This document shows positions 14,219-23,566 of a stretch of 27,977 nucleotides of DNA, piece by piece; positions within the stretch are counted from its first letter, which is position 1; each line of letters opens with the position of its first letter. The DNA comes from Actinomycetota bacterium. GTDB taxonomy: Bacteria > Actinomycetota > Actinomycetes > Nanopelagicales > Nanopelagicaceae. The DNA lies in assembly GCA_009700155.1 (NCBI GenBank), contig WLMP01000002.1, positions 1-27,977 on the forward strand, in the 5' to 3' direction. Made by a program: the position numbers and the translations under genes. The notes beneath the pieces were generated by a model. It made no database searches. It was not told the origin of the DNA and saw only the letters and a program-made list of their open reading frames with translations.

Positions 14219-15682
14219 TTATTTGGAAATTGCCGCCTTAATTCGCGCCAGTGAACGCTCTTTACCCAATAGTTCAAGTGACTCAAATAGAGGTGGTGAG
14301 ATATGTGAACCAGTAACAGCTATCCGGATTGCACTAAAAGCTACTCTTGGCTTTAGCCCCATTTCATCAATAAGTGCACCCCTTAATACCTCTTCAATTT
14401 CTTTTGTATTCCAAGTATCTAATCCTTCAACTTTTGAAAGTGTAGTAACTAGAATTTTCTGTGAAGCTTCATCAGAGATTTTAGAAACCTCATCTTCGGC
14501 AACAGAAAAATCCTTTACAAATAGAAAATTTAGCATAGGTGGAATTTCTGAGAGTTTTATAATGCGCTCTTGAATTATTGGCAGCGCAGATTTAACCACG
14601 GCAATTTCAGCCTCGGTGCCTGAAATGACTTTAGATTTTAGTAAAAATGGTAGTGACCATTCTAGAAATTTATCAATTGTTAAAGCTCGGATCTTATCGC
14701 CATTAATGGCTTCAAGTTTTTTCATATCAAATCTTGCCGGACTACTATTTACTCGCTCCACAGTAAATAGATCTACTAACTCCTGCATACTTATATTCTC
14801 TTTATCATCACCAGGTGACCAACCCAAAAGTGCAAGGTAGTTACAAATGGCCTCAGGCAAAAATCCTTGCTCTCGATACCAAGCAATAGATACCTCACCA
14901 TTTCGCTTAGACAGCTTGGCATTATCCTGGCCCATTACAAATGGTAGGTGGGCAAAAAGTGGAAAATCTTTAGCATCAACTCCCATGGCTTGATAAACAC
15001 GAATTTGTCTCGGAGTTGATGAGAGTAAGTCTTCACCTCGAAGCACATGTGTAATATTCATTAAAATATCATCAACAGCAACAGCTAAGGTGTATAGCGG
15101 TGATCCATCTGCGCGGGCTAGAACAAAATCAGGAACAAACTCATGCTCAAACTTAACTTCACCACGAATTAAATCAACAAAAGTAGTTTCTCCACTTGGC
15201 ATTCGCATTCTAACTACTGGTTTTCTGCCTGCCGATTTGTATTCATCTATCTGTGCTTGTGTTAAATCTCGACATTTTCCATCATAACCTGGAGCTTTAT
15301 TATTCTTCATTTGAATCTGGCGTCGCTCTTCCAACTCTTCAGAGCTGCAGTAGCAGTGGTAAGCATCGCCTTGGGATAGAAATTTTTGTGCCCATTCAGA
15401 ATATATCTCTAGTCTTTGTGATTGCAGGTAAGGTCCAAAATCTCCACCGACCTCAGGTCCCTCATCCCAGTTAAGTCCTAACCACTTTAAAGTCTCAATT
15501 GCTGCCTGAATATATTGATCAGTCACTCTTTCAGTATCGGTATCTTCAATACGAAAAATTAACTTTCCACCTGTGTGTCTGGCATAGGCCCAATCAAATA
15601 AAGCTGTTCTAATGTTTCCAACATGCAAATCGCCAGTTGGTGAGGGCGCAAACCTAACTCTTACTTCAGTTTTATTGGACAC
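14219..15682 (-). CDS. gltX: Glutamyl-tRNA synthetase
   Basis: Class I aminoacyl-tRNA synthetase, 487 aa. The HIGH-type motif is in APSPTGDLHVGNIRTALFD at the N terminus, and the KMSKS-type motif is KLSKRNGEVS (about residues 258-267). A CYC...C cluster near residues 108-137 is the zinc-binding insertion seen in many bacterial GluRS. In Actinobacteria it usually also charges tRNA-Gln with glutamate, which GatCAB then amidates; that is inference here. The start overlaps the FAH-family gene by 11 bases. The two genes downstream are its own presumed substrates, tRNA-Gln and tRNA-Glu. Confidence 0.97.
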   Translation of the reverse strand: MSNKTEVRVRFAPSPTGDLHVGNIRTALFDWAYARHTGGKLIFRIEDTDTERVTDQYIQAAIETLKWLGLNWDEGPEVGGDFGPYLQSQRLEIYSEWAQKFLSQGDAYHCYCSSEELEERRQIQMKNNKAPGYDGKCRDLTQAQIDEYKSAGRKPVVRMRMPSGETTFVDLIRGEVKFEHEFVPDFVLARADGSPLYTLAVAVDDILMNITHVLRGEDLLSSTPRQIRVYQAMGVDAKDFPLFAHLPFVMGQDNAKLSKRNGEVSIAWYREQGFLPEAICNYLALLGWSPGDDKENISMQELVDLFTVERVNSSPARFDMKKLEAINGDKIRALTIDKFLEWSLPFLLKSKVISGTEAEIAVVKSALPIIQERIIKLSEIPPMLNFLFVKDFSVAEDEVSKISDEASQKILVTTLSKVEGLDTWNTKEIEEVLRGALIDEMGLKPRVAFSAIRIAVTGSHISPPLFESLELLGKERSLARIKAAISK

Positions 15683-16463
15683 GGGAGGAAACCTTATTGG
15701 TAAGTGTGCCTAATCCATCAATTGAAATCGAAATTGAGGACCCGGCAGGCATTGGACCGATACCAGCTGGAGTGCCAGTTAAAATCACATCTCCAGGAAG
15801 TAGTGTCATCACATTTGTAACAAACTCGATAATTTGCGGAACCTTAAATATCATCTCAGAAAGAACTGACGACTGTTTAATTTCACCATTTAATGTAGCA
15901 GTAATTTTCTGAGTATCGGGAGTAAATTCTGTTTCAATCCAAGGGCCCAATGGGCAAAATGTGTCAAAACCTTTTGCTCTTGTCCATTGTCCGTCTATCT
16001 TTTGTAAATCTCGGGCCGTTACATCATTAGCTAACGTGTACCCATAAATAACATCTTTTGCTTTTTCTGCAGGTACTTCTTTACAGATTCTACTAATTAC
16101 TATCGCTAATTCTGCTTCGTAATCTACTCGCTGACTCATTCTTGGCCAAATAATAGTTTCATTTGGCCCAATTACTGATGTATTTGGTTTCATAAATATT
16201 ATTGGCTCACTTGGAACTTCGGAATCCATTTCTGCTGCATGATCTGCATAGTTTTTCCCAATACACACAACTTTGCTTCTTGGGATAACTGGAGCTAATA
16301 ACTTTACTTCAGATAAATTAATTGTCTTATCTTGTGGCACAATTCCAGCATAAATTGGATCACCACGAAGAACTAGAATTGCATCCTTATCGTTTAATAC
16401 ACCAAATAGCGGATCAGTCCCGATTCCTAATTCGATGGGTGCGGTGAATCTAACGATACGCAT
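15672..16463 (-). CDS. Fumarylacetoacetate hydrolase (FAH)-family protein
   Basis: 263-aa metal-dependent hydrolase/isomerase/decarboxylase of the FAH superfamily. VVCIGKNYADHAAEM, the metal-binding acidic cluster in VDYEAELAIVIS, YTLANDVTARDLQ and LLPGDVILTGTPAGIGPM follow the standard order. Substrate cannot be assigned; relatives act on acylpyruvates, oxaloacetate or homoprotocatechuate intermediates. In mycobacteria an FAH protein gene also lies next to gltX, so the pairing is conserved though functionally unexplained. It starts nine bases after the upstream CBS-protein stop. Confidence 0.9.
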   Translation of the reverse strand: MRIVRFTAPIELGIGTDPLFGVLNDKDAILVLRGDPIYAGIVPQDKTINLSEVKLLAPVIPRSKVVCIGKNYADHAAEMDSEVPSEPIIFMKPNTSVIGPNETIIWPRMSQRVDYEAELAIVISRICKEVPAEKAKDVIYGYTLANDVTARDLQKIDGQWTRAKGFDTFCPLGPWIETEFTPDTQKITATLNGEIKQSSVLSEMIFKVPQIIEFVTNVMTLLPGDVILTGTPAGIGPMPAGSSISISIDGLGTLTNKVSSRVQ

Positions 16464-16472
16464 TAGAGCATC

Positions 16473-17768
16473 TTACAACTGATCAGTTAGCTTTCCTGAT
16501 TCTTCAATTTTTTCGACTAGTACCGTGGCAATTCTATGTCTGCGACCTGTAGGCCTTTCAGCAGTTAATTTCCATCCAGGTACGGTAATTGTGCTGCCCG
16601 GAATAGGCACGCGCCCCAAATGTTTTGCTATTAATCCACCAATTGAATCAACATCTTCGATTTCCTCATCAGTAAAAACGCTTTCGAATTGCTCGGCAAA
16701 ATCCTCCACATGAAGCCTGACTGAGATTCTTGCCTTCTTTTCATCTAACCACTCAACTTCTTCTATTTCGTTATCATCATACTCATCAGCAATCTCACCA
16801 ACTATCTCTTCTAAGATATCTTCAATTGTTATTATTCCTGCAGTTCCACCATATTCATCTACAACAATTGCCATATGAATTTGATCCCTCTGCATTTGCT
16901 TTAACAATTCATCAGCAGTTTGATTTTCAGGCACAAAGGTTGCCTTGCGTAAATGGTCTTCAACTTTTTCATTGACTTCAGAGTTAGGATTGTCATGTAC
17001 TCTTTTAGCTAGATCTTTAACATAAGCAATTCCTACGACATTATCTAAGTTTTCAGAGATAACTGGAATGCGAGTAAATCCTGAGCGAAGTGCTAGTGAT
17101 AATCCCTGCCTCACAGTTTTATCAGCTTCAATCCAGACCATTTCAGTTCTTGGGACCATAAGTTCGCGCACAAGTGTTTCACCAAGATCGAAAACTGAAT
17201 GAATCATTTCCCGCTCTGACTCTTCTACAAAACCACTCTCACGTGCTTGATCTACTAAATCTCTGAATTCTGCTTCGGTAGAAAATGGGCCAGATTTGAA
17301 TCCTTTTCCAGGTGTAATTGCGTTTCCAATGCCAATCAGAAGTGTTGTAAGAGGACCTAGTAACTTAGACATCAGCACAGCAATAGTTATTGCTGGCCTT
17401 GCCCATTTAACTGCATTTTGCTTACCTAAAGTTCTTGGGCCAACTCCCACCACTACATATGAAATAGCAACCATTATAGAGATCGCCCAAACAAGTGATA
17501 GTCCTTTGTTTGAACTGCCTTCAACAAAGAAGGTTGCAACAAGAGCGGTTGCTGTTAATTCACAGCTCTTACGGACTAAAAGTATTACGTTCAAAAACCT
17601 GGCAGGATTTTCAACAAAGTTCTCAAACCTTTTCTTATAATTTGGTTTTGCTTCAACGATTTCTTCAATTAAAAGTCGAGAAAGCGATGTTAAAGCCGAC
17701 TCGCAGCCAGCAAGAAAGCCCGCAAACAGTAATAACAAGACAATTAAGAGCAATGACTCGATGCTCAC
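16473..17768 (-). CDS. CNNM/HlyC-CorC-type membrane protein with CBS pair
   Basis: 431-aa protein. The first about 150 residues are the DUF21/CNNM membrane region with hydrophobic helices beginning LLLIVLLLLFAGFLAG. A tandem CBS pair follows from about 190 to 310 (MVPRTEMVWIEAD, then GGTAGIITIEDILEEIVGEI), and a CorC/HlyC C-terminal domain is at about 330-425. Family members are linked to Mg2+ or Co2+ efflux or regulation. The start is GTG at 17766-17768: it overlaps the ybeY stop in GTGA and has GGAGG eight bases upstream. An in-frame ATG at 17783 lies within that ribosome binding site and is unlikely. Confidence 0.9.
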   Translation of the reverse strand: MSIESLLLIVLLLLFAGFLAGCESALTSLSRLLIEEIVEAKPNYKKRFENFVENPARFLNVILLVRKSCELTATALVATFFVEGSSNKGLSLVWAISIMVAISYVVVGVGPRTLGKQNAVKWARPAITIAVLMSKLLGPLTTLLIGIGNAITPGKGFKSGPFSTEAEFRDLVDQARESGFVEESEREMIHSVFDLGETLVRELMVPRTEMVWIEADKTVRQGLSLALRSGFTRIPVISENLDNVVGIAYVKDLAKRVHDNPNSEVNEKVEDHLRKATFVPENQTADELLKQMQRDQIHMAIVVDEYGGTAGIITIEDILEEIVGEIADEYDDNEIEEVEWLDEKKARISVRLHVEDFAEQFESVFTDEEIEDVDSIGGLIAKHLGRVPIPGSTITVPGWKLTAERPTGRRHRIATVLVEKIEESGKLTDQL

Positions 17769-18202
17769 TTTATCGACCTCCATTTACTTAGAAACTCATC
17801 TTGTAACCCAAACATTTTGACTTCATCATTTATATCTTCATGATCAAATCCAAGTAAATGTAGAACACCGTGGATGGTTAGTAGTTCAAGTTCAAGATCT
17901 AAGGATTGTTTACCATTTTTCTCAGCATATGCAGGACATATAACTATGTCACCAATTACGCCAGGACCATTCGAGGCCGTATGTGGCTTCATTTCATCCA
18001 TTGGAAAGGAAATCACATCAGTTGCACCAGGTAGATCCATCCATTTCAAATGTAATTTTTCCATTTCAATCTCATCTACAAGTCTTATCGCAAGCTCTGA
18101 ATCAGGATGGATACCAAGTTGATTTAAGGAAAAATCTGCAAGGGATATCAAACGTGCCTCATCACAGGTATGACTGGAGTTATTCTCTAAATCTATTTTC
18201 AT
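17765..18202 (-). CDS. ybeY: Endoribonuclease YbeY (rRNA maturation factor)
   Basis: Zinc-dependent single-strand endoribonuclease required for 16S rRNA 3'-end maturation and ribosome quality control. The H-x3-H-x5-H metal motif is HGVLHLLGFDH near residue 112, and DLPGATDVISFPMDE is the conserved preceding segment. 145 aa, typical length. The phoH-ybeY-CBS protein order is conserved in bacteria; it begins 22 bases after phoH and its stop overlaps the next start. Confidence 0.96.
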   Translation of the reverse strand: MKIDLENNSSHTCDEARLISLADFSLNQLGIHPDSELAIRLVDEIEMEKLHLKWMDLPGATDVISFPMDEMKPHTASNGPGVIGDIVICPAYAEKNGKQSLDLELELLTIHGVLHLLGFDHEDINDEVKMFGLQDEFLSKWRSIK

Positions 18203-18224
18203 ATCGGCTACTCAATTTGAGTAA

Positions 18225-19223
18225 TTAGCGATCACCTTTTCCGCTTCTTAATGGAAATGTGGATTTTGAAATATTCTCATCCCAGTTTCCATACGCTGTA
18301 ACAATCTCTCCTACTAACCGATTGCGAACTACATCCTCAGCATTTAGGTAGATAAATGAAATATCATCAACCTCTTTTAAAATATCTTGAACGATTTTTA
18401 GACCCGATTGGGAATTGTTTGGTAGATCGACTTGGGTGATATCTCCGGTAACAACCATTCTTGATCCAAACCCTAATCTCGTCAAAAACATCTTCATTTG
18501 CTCTGCAGTTGTATTCTGAGCTTCATCTAAAATAATAAATGCATCATTTAGTGTTCTTCCACGCATATATGCAAGCGGTGCTACTTCAATTACACCTGAA
18601 CTCATTAGCCTAGGAATAGCATCTTGATCAATCATGTCGTGTAGAGCATCAAATAATGGTCTTAAATATGGATCAATTTTTTCATGCAAAGTTCCAGGTA
18701 GGAAACCTAATCTTTCTCCTGCCTCAACTGCTGGTCTAGTCAAGATAATTCTATTTACTTGCTTTGATTGTAGTGACTGAATCGCTTTTGCCATTGCTAG
18801 GTATGTTTTTCCACAGCCTGCCGGACCGATTCCGAAAGTGATTGTGTTTGTATCTATCGCATCAACATACTTCTTCTGATTTGAAGTTTTAGGACGAATT
18901 GTTTTTCCTCTATTACTGAGGATATTAAGAGATAAAACTTCTGCAGGATGCTCAGTTGGATTTTGATTTACCATTCCTACTGAACGACTTACCATGTCTG
19001 CAGTTAAATTCTGGCCAGAACGTAATAAAGCAATTAACTCTTCTATTAGTCCAGTAAATACTCTGGCTTTATCTTCATCACCTTTAACATAAATTTCGTT
19101 TCCTCTTACAGTTATCGAAAGTTGAGGAAAACTACTTTCCAAAATTCTTAAATACGAATCACTTGGACCAACTAATGAAACCATGGGAAAAACAGTTGGG
19201 ACTTTTATAACTATGGGGTCCAT
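18225..19223 (-). CDS. PhoH-like ATPase
   Basis: 332-aa cytoplasmic P-loop ATPase related to the helicase-like PhoH family and implicated in RNA metabolism. Walker A is GPAGCGKTYLAMAKA, Walker B AFIILDEAQNTT, and VVTGDITQVDLP the sensor-like motif. An N-terminal KH-like region precedes the ATPase (about 1-110). The start is ATG at 19221-19223 (MDPIVIKVP); the frame is open upstream but there overlaps the HIT gene and encodes no family sequence. Its Shine-Dalgarno, AGAG, is weak. Located before ybeY as usual, suggesting cooperation in rRNA processing. Confidence 0.92.
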   Translation of the reverse strand: MDPIVIKVPTVFPMVSLVGPSDSYLRILESSFPQLSITVRGNEIYVKGDEDKARVFTGLIEELIALLRSGQNLTADMVSRSVGMVNQNPTEHPAEVLSLNILSNRGKTIRPKTSNQKKYVDAIDTNTITFGIGPAGCGKTYLAMAKAIQSLQSKQVNRIILTRPAVEAGERLGFLPGTLHEKIDPYLRPLFDALHDMIDQDAIPRLMSSGVIEVAPLAYMRGRTLNDAFIILDEAQNTTAEQMKMFLTRLGFGSRMVVTGDITQVDLPNNSQSGLKIVQDILKEVDDISFIYLNAEDVVRNRLVGEIVTAYGNWDENISKSTFPLRSGKGDR

Positions 19224-19239
19224 TGCTCTAATTCTATAT

Positions 19240-19575
19240 TTAACCTGGCGGCCAAGCGAATGTTCGGCCACCCATGAGGTGAATATGAGCGTGAAATACA
19301 GACTGACCTGCGCTTGCTCCAGTGTTGGCATTGATTCGCCAGCTTTCTAAACCCAAATCCTTGGCGATAGCAGATGTGACTTTTAGAATCTCACCGGCAA
19401 GCTCTGGATCTGCTTCAGCCACTCTTCCCATATTTTCAAAATGTTGATTGGGGATAATTAATACATGCGTTGGAGCTTGAGGAGAAATGTCATTAAAAGC
19501 CGTGACTTTTTCTGTTTGTTTAACAATAGACACTGGGATACTGCCATCTACAATTTTACAAAACAAGCAGTCCAT
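19240..19575 (-). CDS. HIT-domain nucleotide-binding protein
   Basis: 111-aa histidine-triad protein of the HINT branch, which hydrolyses adenosine phosphoramidates or acyl-AMP. The catalytic triad is HAHIHLMGG near the C terminus, and CLFCKI at the N terminus is the zinc-type CxxC of this branch. The ATG at 19573-19575 is chosen because GGGAG lies nine bases upstream; the ATG at 19584 directly abuts that sequence. It starts two bases after the rsmE stop. The physiological substrate is unknown. Confidence 0.93.
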   Translation of the reverse strand: MDCLFCKIVDGSIPVSIVKQTEKVTAFNDISPQAPTHVLIIPNQHFENMGRVAEADPELAGEILKVTSAIAKDLGLESWRINANTGASAGQSVFHAHIHLMGGRTFAWPPG

Positions 19576-19577
19576 TT

Positions 19578-20291
19578 CTACCATCTCCCAAGTTTAGTTT
19601 GAAGAGCTGAGAGCGCAGCAAATCCAGCGTGGGCAGAACGCAGTACTGGTTCTCCTAAGCGGGCAACACCTGCACCAGCAGACTTAAATGCTTCTACTTC
19701 CTCTTGAGTAATTCCACCTTCTGGTCCAATAATTAAAAAGATTTTTTCAAGTTCTGAAGGAATAACTGTATTACTAAACTTATGAGTTGAGCTTTCATGG
19801 AAAACTACCGAAAAATTGTTCTTTAATACGTCCGTAACTTGTCCAATTTTCATCGGATCACTAATAGTAGGTAGCCTCAATCGTTTCGACTGTTTGCATG
19901 CCTCTTTAACTGTAATCATCCACTTATCAGCTGAATCCGGCTGCCATTTACTAATTGAGCGTTCAGACTCCCATGGAATTATTTGATCCACTCCGGAAAC
20001 AGTGAGTAGTTCAAGCATTTCCTTATTTCTGTCCGACTTAGTGAAAGCTTGAATAACAATTAATTCTGGCTTAGATAATTTGATACTTCCTCGTTTACCA
20101 ACTCTAAATTTAAGTGATTTTCTATTAACTTCAATAATTTCGCCAGAAACCCAAGTATTTTTGCCGTCCGAAATTATTAATTGTTCACCAAGAGATAAAC
20201 GTAATACTTTAATCGCGTGGTGTGCTTCCTCATTTTCTAGAAGCTGGACTTCATTGGAGTCAATATTATCTACAAAAAATAATGAGCTCAC
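19578..20291 (-). CDS. rsmE: 16S rRNA m3U1498 methyltransferase
   Basis: SPOUT-fold methyltransferase that N3-methylates U1498 in the decoding centre of 16S rRNA. LIIGPEGGITQEEVEAFKSA and LGEPVLRSAHAGFAAL form the SAM-binding trefoil knot at the C terminus, and the N-terminal HHAIKVLRLSLGE region resembles the PUA-like RNA-binding part. 237 aa. The GTG start overlaps the dnaJ stop by one base (TAGTG). dnaJ followed by rsmE is a widely conserved arrangement. Confidence 0.95.
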   Translation of the reverse strand: MSSLFFVDNIDSNEVQLLENEEAHHAIKVLRLSLGEQLIISDGKNTWVSGEIIEVNRKSLKFRVGKRGSIKLSKPELIVIQAFTKSDRNKEMLELLTVSGVDQIIPWESERSISKWQPDSADKWMITVKEACKQSKRLRLPTISDPMKIGQVTDVLKNNFSVVFHESSTHKFSNTVIPSELEKIFLIIGPEGGITQEEVEAFKSAGAGVARLGEPVLRSAHAGFAALSALQTKLGRW

Positions 20292-21394
20292 TATCTAAAT
20301 GCTCTTTTAACTTTATTAAAGAATCCTTGTTCTTCATTGGTATTAATCTTGACTTTATCTAAACCTTCATTTCTTATACTTGCAATCTTCTTAAACAAAT
20401 CACTTTGCTCTTTATTTAGTTTTGTTGGGGTAAGTACTTGAATATGCACAATTAAGTCTCCCCTTCCTGATCCCCTTAATCTTGTGACGCCAAGGCCTCT
20501 TAAAACAACAGTTGAACCACTTTGTGTTCCTTCTTTTATTTCTACTTCCTGCTTACCATCTAAGGTATCTATAACAACTTTTGTACCAACCGCAGCGGAG
20601 GTCACTGGAATTGATATTGAAATATGTAGGTTGCTTTCTTCTCTAATAATAAAATCGTGAGGTAATTCGATAATTTCAACATATAGATCTCCTGCCGCTC
20701 CACCACCAGGGCCAACCTCTCCTTGCCCACTTAGTTGGATTCTGTTGCCAGTTTCAACTCCTGCAGGAATTTTTATAGGAATACTCTTTCTAGCTCTTAC
20801 TCTGCCGTCACCTGCACACTCACCACATGGATCAGAAATTACCGAACCAAATCCTTGGCAACTTGCACATGGTCGACTTGTCATAACCTGTCCAAGAATT
20901 GAACGTGCAACTTGTTGAGTTTCTCCTCGCCCTTTGCAAATATCGCAAGTTCTAGGTTTTGAATTATTCGCACACCCTGTCCCATTACATTTGTTACAAG
21001 TTATAGCTGTTTCTACATTCAAATCGCGTTCACACCCAAAGGTTGCTTCCATTAAGTCCACTTCAACTCTTATAAGCGCATCTTGGCCAGGTCTATTCCT
21101 TGGCCTTGGTCCGCGTTGTTGTCCGCCACCAAAAAAAGCATCCATAATGTCACTGAAACCAAAACCTCCGTTATTAAACCCACCAAAACCATTGCCGCCA
21201 ACATCATAATTTTGTCGCTTGTCTGGATCACTTAACACTTCATAAGCAGCGGTAATTTCCTTAAACTTTTCTGCCATTTCTGGATCAGGATTAACATCAG
21301 GATGATAACTACGCGCTAACTTACGATACGCTTTTTTTATATCGTCAAAACTAGCATCTCGATCAACACCAAGGGTTTCATAAAGGTCCGCCAT
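20291..21394 (-). CDS. dnaJ: Chaperone DnaJ (DnaJ2 type)
   Basis: Hsp40 co-chaperone that stimulates DnaK. The J domain (1-70) contains SYHPDVNPD with the HPD triad. A Gly/Phe-rich linker follows ([17 protein letters not shown]). Four zinc-finger repeats of C-x2-C-x-G-x-G form ([36 protein letters not shown]) occupy about 132-200, then come the C-terminal substrate-binding domains. 367 aa. It immediately follows hrcA with no gap, matching the hrcA-dnaJ2 pair of Actinobacteria; the second dnaJ, usually beside dnaK and grpE, is not in this window. Confidence 0.97.
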   Translation of the reverse strand: MADLYETLGVDRDASFDDIKKAYRKLARSYHPDVNPDPEMAEKFKEITAAYEVLSDPDKRQNYDVGGNGFGGFNNGGFGFSDIMDAFFGGGQQRGPRPRNRPGQDALIRVEVDLMEATFGCERDLNVETAITCNKCNGTGCANNSKPRTCDICKGRGETQQVARSILGQVMTSRPCASCQGFGSVISDPCGECAGDGRVRARKSIPIKIPAGVETGNRIQLSGQGEVGPGGGAAGDLYVEIIELPHDFIIREESNLHISISIPVTSAAVGTKVVIDTLDGKQEVEIKEGTQSGSTVVLRGLGVTRLRGSGRGDLIVHIQVLTPTKLNKEQSDLFKKIASIRNEGLDKVKINTNEEQGFFNKVKRAFR

Positions 21395-22408
21395 TTATTT
21401 GCTCTCAGTCAAAAATCTACCAACATAATTTGCTACAGCATTAACTGCGCTAATTGAGGCAGCGTAATCCATTCGAGTTGGACCTAAGATTCCTAACGCC
21501 CCAATATTGGCATAACCTACAGTTACAAGGCTGGTTTTCTTGAAACTCTTTTCGCTCTGTTCATCACCAATTTTTACTCTGACAGAAGAGTCCGTACCAG
21601 ATAGCAACCTTAAAAGTACGACTTGCTCTTCCAGAGCTTCTAAAATTGATTGAATACTACTTGAGAGATCTTGATTTGCACGAGCTAAATTAGATGTTCC
21701 GGCAAAAACAACTTTCTCTTCAGGATGTTCAATTGCCATCTCTATCAAAGTGGATATTAGAACTATAACATTTGACTTATCTTCGCCACTATAGGAATCA
21801 CTAATTCCATCTAAAGTACCGGCAATATTTGATAGTGTTTGTTTTGATATCTTACTATTAAGTTTTTTGTGCAAGTCTGATAATGATGCGTCACTAACAT
21901 TAAATGGCAGTTCGACCATTCGTTGCTCAACTCTTCCAGTATCTGTAATTAAAACAACCATAACTCTTGAGTTATTCAATAGAACTAACTCAATATGTCT
22001 AACTTTTGCTTTAATTAATGATGGATACTGGACTACAGCCACTTGCTTCGTAACTTGGGCAAGCAGTCTTACAGTTCTAGAAATTACATCATCTAGATCA
22101 GTGGCGCCGTCAAGAAAGGTCTCAATTGCTCTGCGCTCAGCACTAGATAGTGGCTTAACATCAGCAAGCTGGTCAACAAAAACTCTATAACCCTTATTAG
22201 TTGGAATTCTTCCAGCACTGGTGTGTGGTTGAGTAATTAAGCCAGCATCTTCTAGTACAGCCATTTCATTTCTAATAGTTGCAGGAGAAACCCCTAGTCC
22301 TGAACGAGCAGCTAATGTCTTAGAACCCACTGGCTCTTCAGTTGAAACATACTCATCAACTATGGCTCGCAGAATTTCAAGTTGTCTACCTTGCATTTTA
22401 TTGCTCAT
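21395..22408 (-). CDS. hrcA: Heat-inducible transcription repressor HrcA
   Basis: Repressor that binds CIRCE inverted repeats at groEL/dnaK-type promoters and is stabilised by GroEL. An N-terminal winged helix (MQGRQLEILRAIVDEYV to about residue 85) includes the signature SPATIRNEMAVLEDAGLI and HTSAGRIPTNKGYR; the remainder is the GAF-like domain. 337 aa, full length. It lies only 12 bases after hemW and directly before dnaJ. No CIRCE element is seen near it, so its targets are elsewhere and hrcA itself appears not to be autoregulated by a local CIRCE. Confidence 0.97.
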   Translation of the reverse strand: MSNKMQGRQLEILRAIVDEYVSTEEPVGSKTLAARSGLGVSPATIRNEMAVLEDAGLITQPHTSAGRIPTNKGYRVFVDQLADVKPLSSAERRAIETFLDGATDLDDVISRTVRLLAQVTKQVAVVQYPSLIKAKVRHIELVLLNNSRVMVVLITDTGRVEQRMVELPFNVSDASLSDLHKKLNSKISKQTLSNIAGTLDGISDSYSGEDKSNVIVLISTLIEMAIEHPEEKVVFAGTSNLARANQDLSSSIQSILEALEEQVVLLRLLSGTDSSVRVKIGDEQSEKSFKKTSLVTVGYANIGALGILGPTRMDYAASISAVNAVANYVGRFLTESK

Positions 22409-22420
22409 ATGCCAACGCTA

Positions 22421-23566
22421 CTACAACAGGATTTCTCGGACTATTCGATCAGCGATAAGTCTGCCATTCAGGGTCAGTATTGCTCTGCCTTGCTGCCAGT
22501 CTGAGTGATTGAGGTGTCCAGATTCAACATACCCAGATAAATCAGTTATCTGTTTCTCATTTAATGACTTAGTTTCGATTCCACTTGTTAGCCTTATTGA
22601 AAGCATTAACCTTTCACTCTCAATTTGCTTACTATCTAGAATTTCAGAGTCTGCAATTGGTAATTGATTTAACTCGATTTTCTCTTTATACATGCTGGGA
22701 TGCTTAACATTCCAAAATCTTTCACCATTCAAGTGAGAGTGTGCACCTGGTCCAATTCCCCACCAATTCTCACCTAACCAATAAGAAAGATTGTGCTTAC
22801 TTCTTGATCCATCTTTTGCCCAATTGCTTAGCTCATACCAATTAAAGCCAGCATTGGTGAATGCTTGATCTGCCATTAAGTATTTTTCTGCAGTCAGGTC
22901 ATCATCTACCTGATCTACCTCTCCTCTTTTTATCTGTGCTGCCAACTTAGTGCCAGGCTCAACTATTAATGCGTAAGCAGAGATATGTGAAATCGGAAGC
23001 GATAGCGCTGAATCAATTGATACCTGCCAATCTTCTTTGCTTTCACCAGGGGTTCCATAGATTAGATCTACTGAAATTTCCTTGAACCCAACCTCATTTG
23101 CCCAATTAGTTACTTTCGAGATGTTCTCTGGATTATGAGTTCTATCCAAAGTTTTTAAAACATGACTTACTGCAGATTGCATTCCGATAGATACTCGGTT
23201 TATTCCTACGTCAAAAAACTGCTGAAGTTTTTGCTTATCAACTGAGTCTGGGTTAACTTCAAGAGTAATTTCAACCTCATCCGTTAGAACAAAATCAGTT
23301 CTGATTTTCCTAATAACCCGACCAAGATCTTCAGGTTCCATTAGTGATGGTGTTCCGCCCCCAAAGAATATTGAGGATACATGCACCGGCTCTTGTATTT
23401 TACTTTTTGCTAGTTCTAATTCCTTAAGCACTAGATCAATATAGTTATTTGAAATCTCATTTAAACCTGATGAAATTTTTAGCTCAGAGGGAGTATATGT
23501 ATTGAAATCACAATAGCCACACCTTTTACTGCAATAGGGAATATGGATATAGAAGGCTAATTTCAC
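22421..23566 (-). CDS. hemW: Radical SAM heme chaperone HemW
   Basis: 381-aa radical SAM protein formerly annotated as oxygen-independent coproporphyrinogen oxidase. The cluster motif is YCSKRCGYCDF (C-x3-C-x2-C) near the N terminus, and FFGGGTPSLM is the conserved glycine motif. The shorter N terminus and the HemW C-terminal domain favour the haem-inserting chaperone over true HemN. The GTG start follows the lepA stop without a gap (TAAGTG). The lepA-hemW-hrcA-dnaJ order is widespread in bacteria. Confidence 0.94.
   Translation of the reverse strand: MKLAFYIHIPYCSKRCGYCDFNTYTPSELKISSGLNEISNNYIDLVLKELELAKSKIQEPVHVSSIFFGGGTPSLMEPEDLGRVIRKIRTDFVLTDEVEITLEVNPDSVDKQKLQQFFDVGINRVSIGMQSAVSHVLKTLDRTHNPENISKVTNWANEVGFKEISVDLIYGTPGESKEDWQVSIDSALSLPISHISAYALIVEPGTKLAAQIKRGEVDQVDDDLTAEKYLMADQAFTNAGFNWYELSNWAKDGSRSKHNLSYWLGENWWGIGPGAHSHLNGERFWNVKHPSMYKEKIELNQLPIADSEILDSKQIESERLMLSIRLTSGIETKSLNEKQITDLSGYVESGHLNHSDWQQGRAILTLNGRLIADRIVREILL

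Noticed and set aside
17769..17783. ATG at 17783 as start of the CBS membrane protein
   Set aside because: It lies in the GGAGG sequence that serves the downstream GTG at 17768, which also overlaps the ybeY stop.
22409..22420. Possible CIRCE element upstream of hrcA
   Set aside because: The gap is only 12 bases and no TTAGCACTC/GAGTGCTAA pair was found there or in the flanking hemW end.
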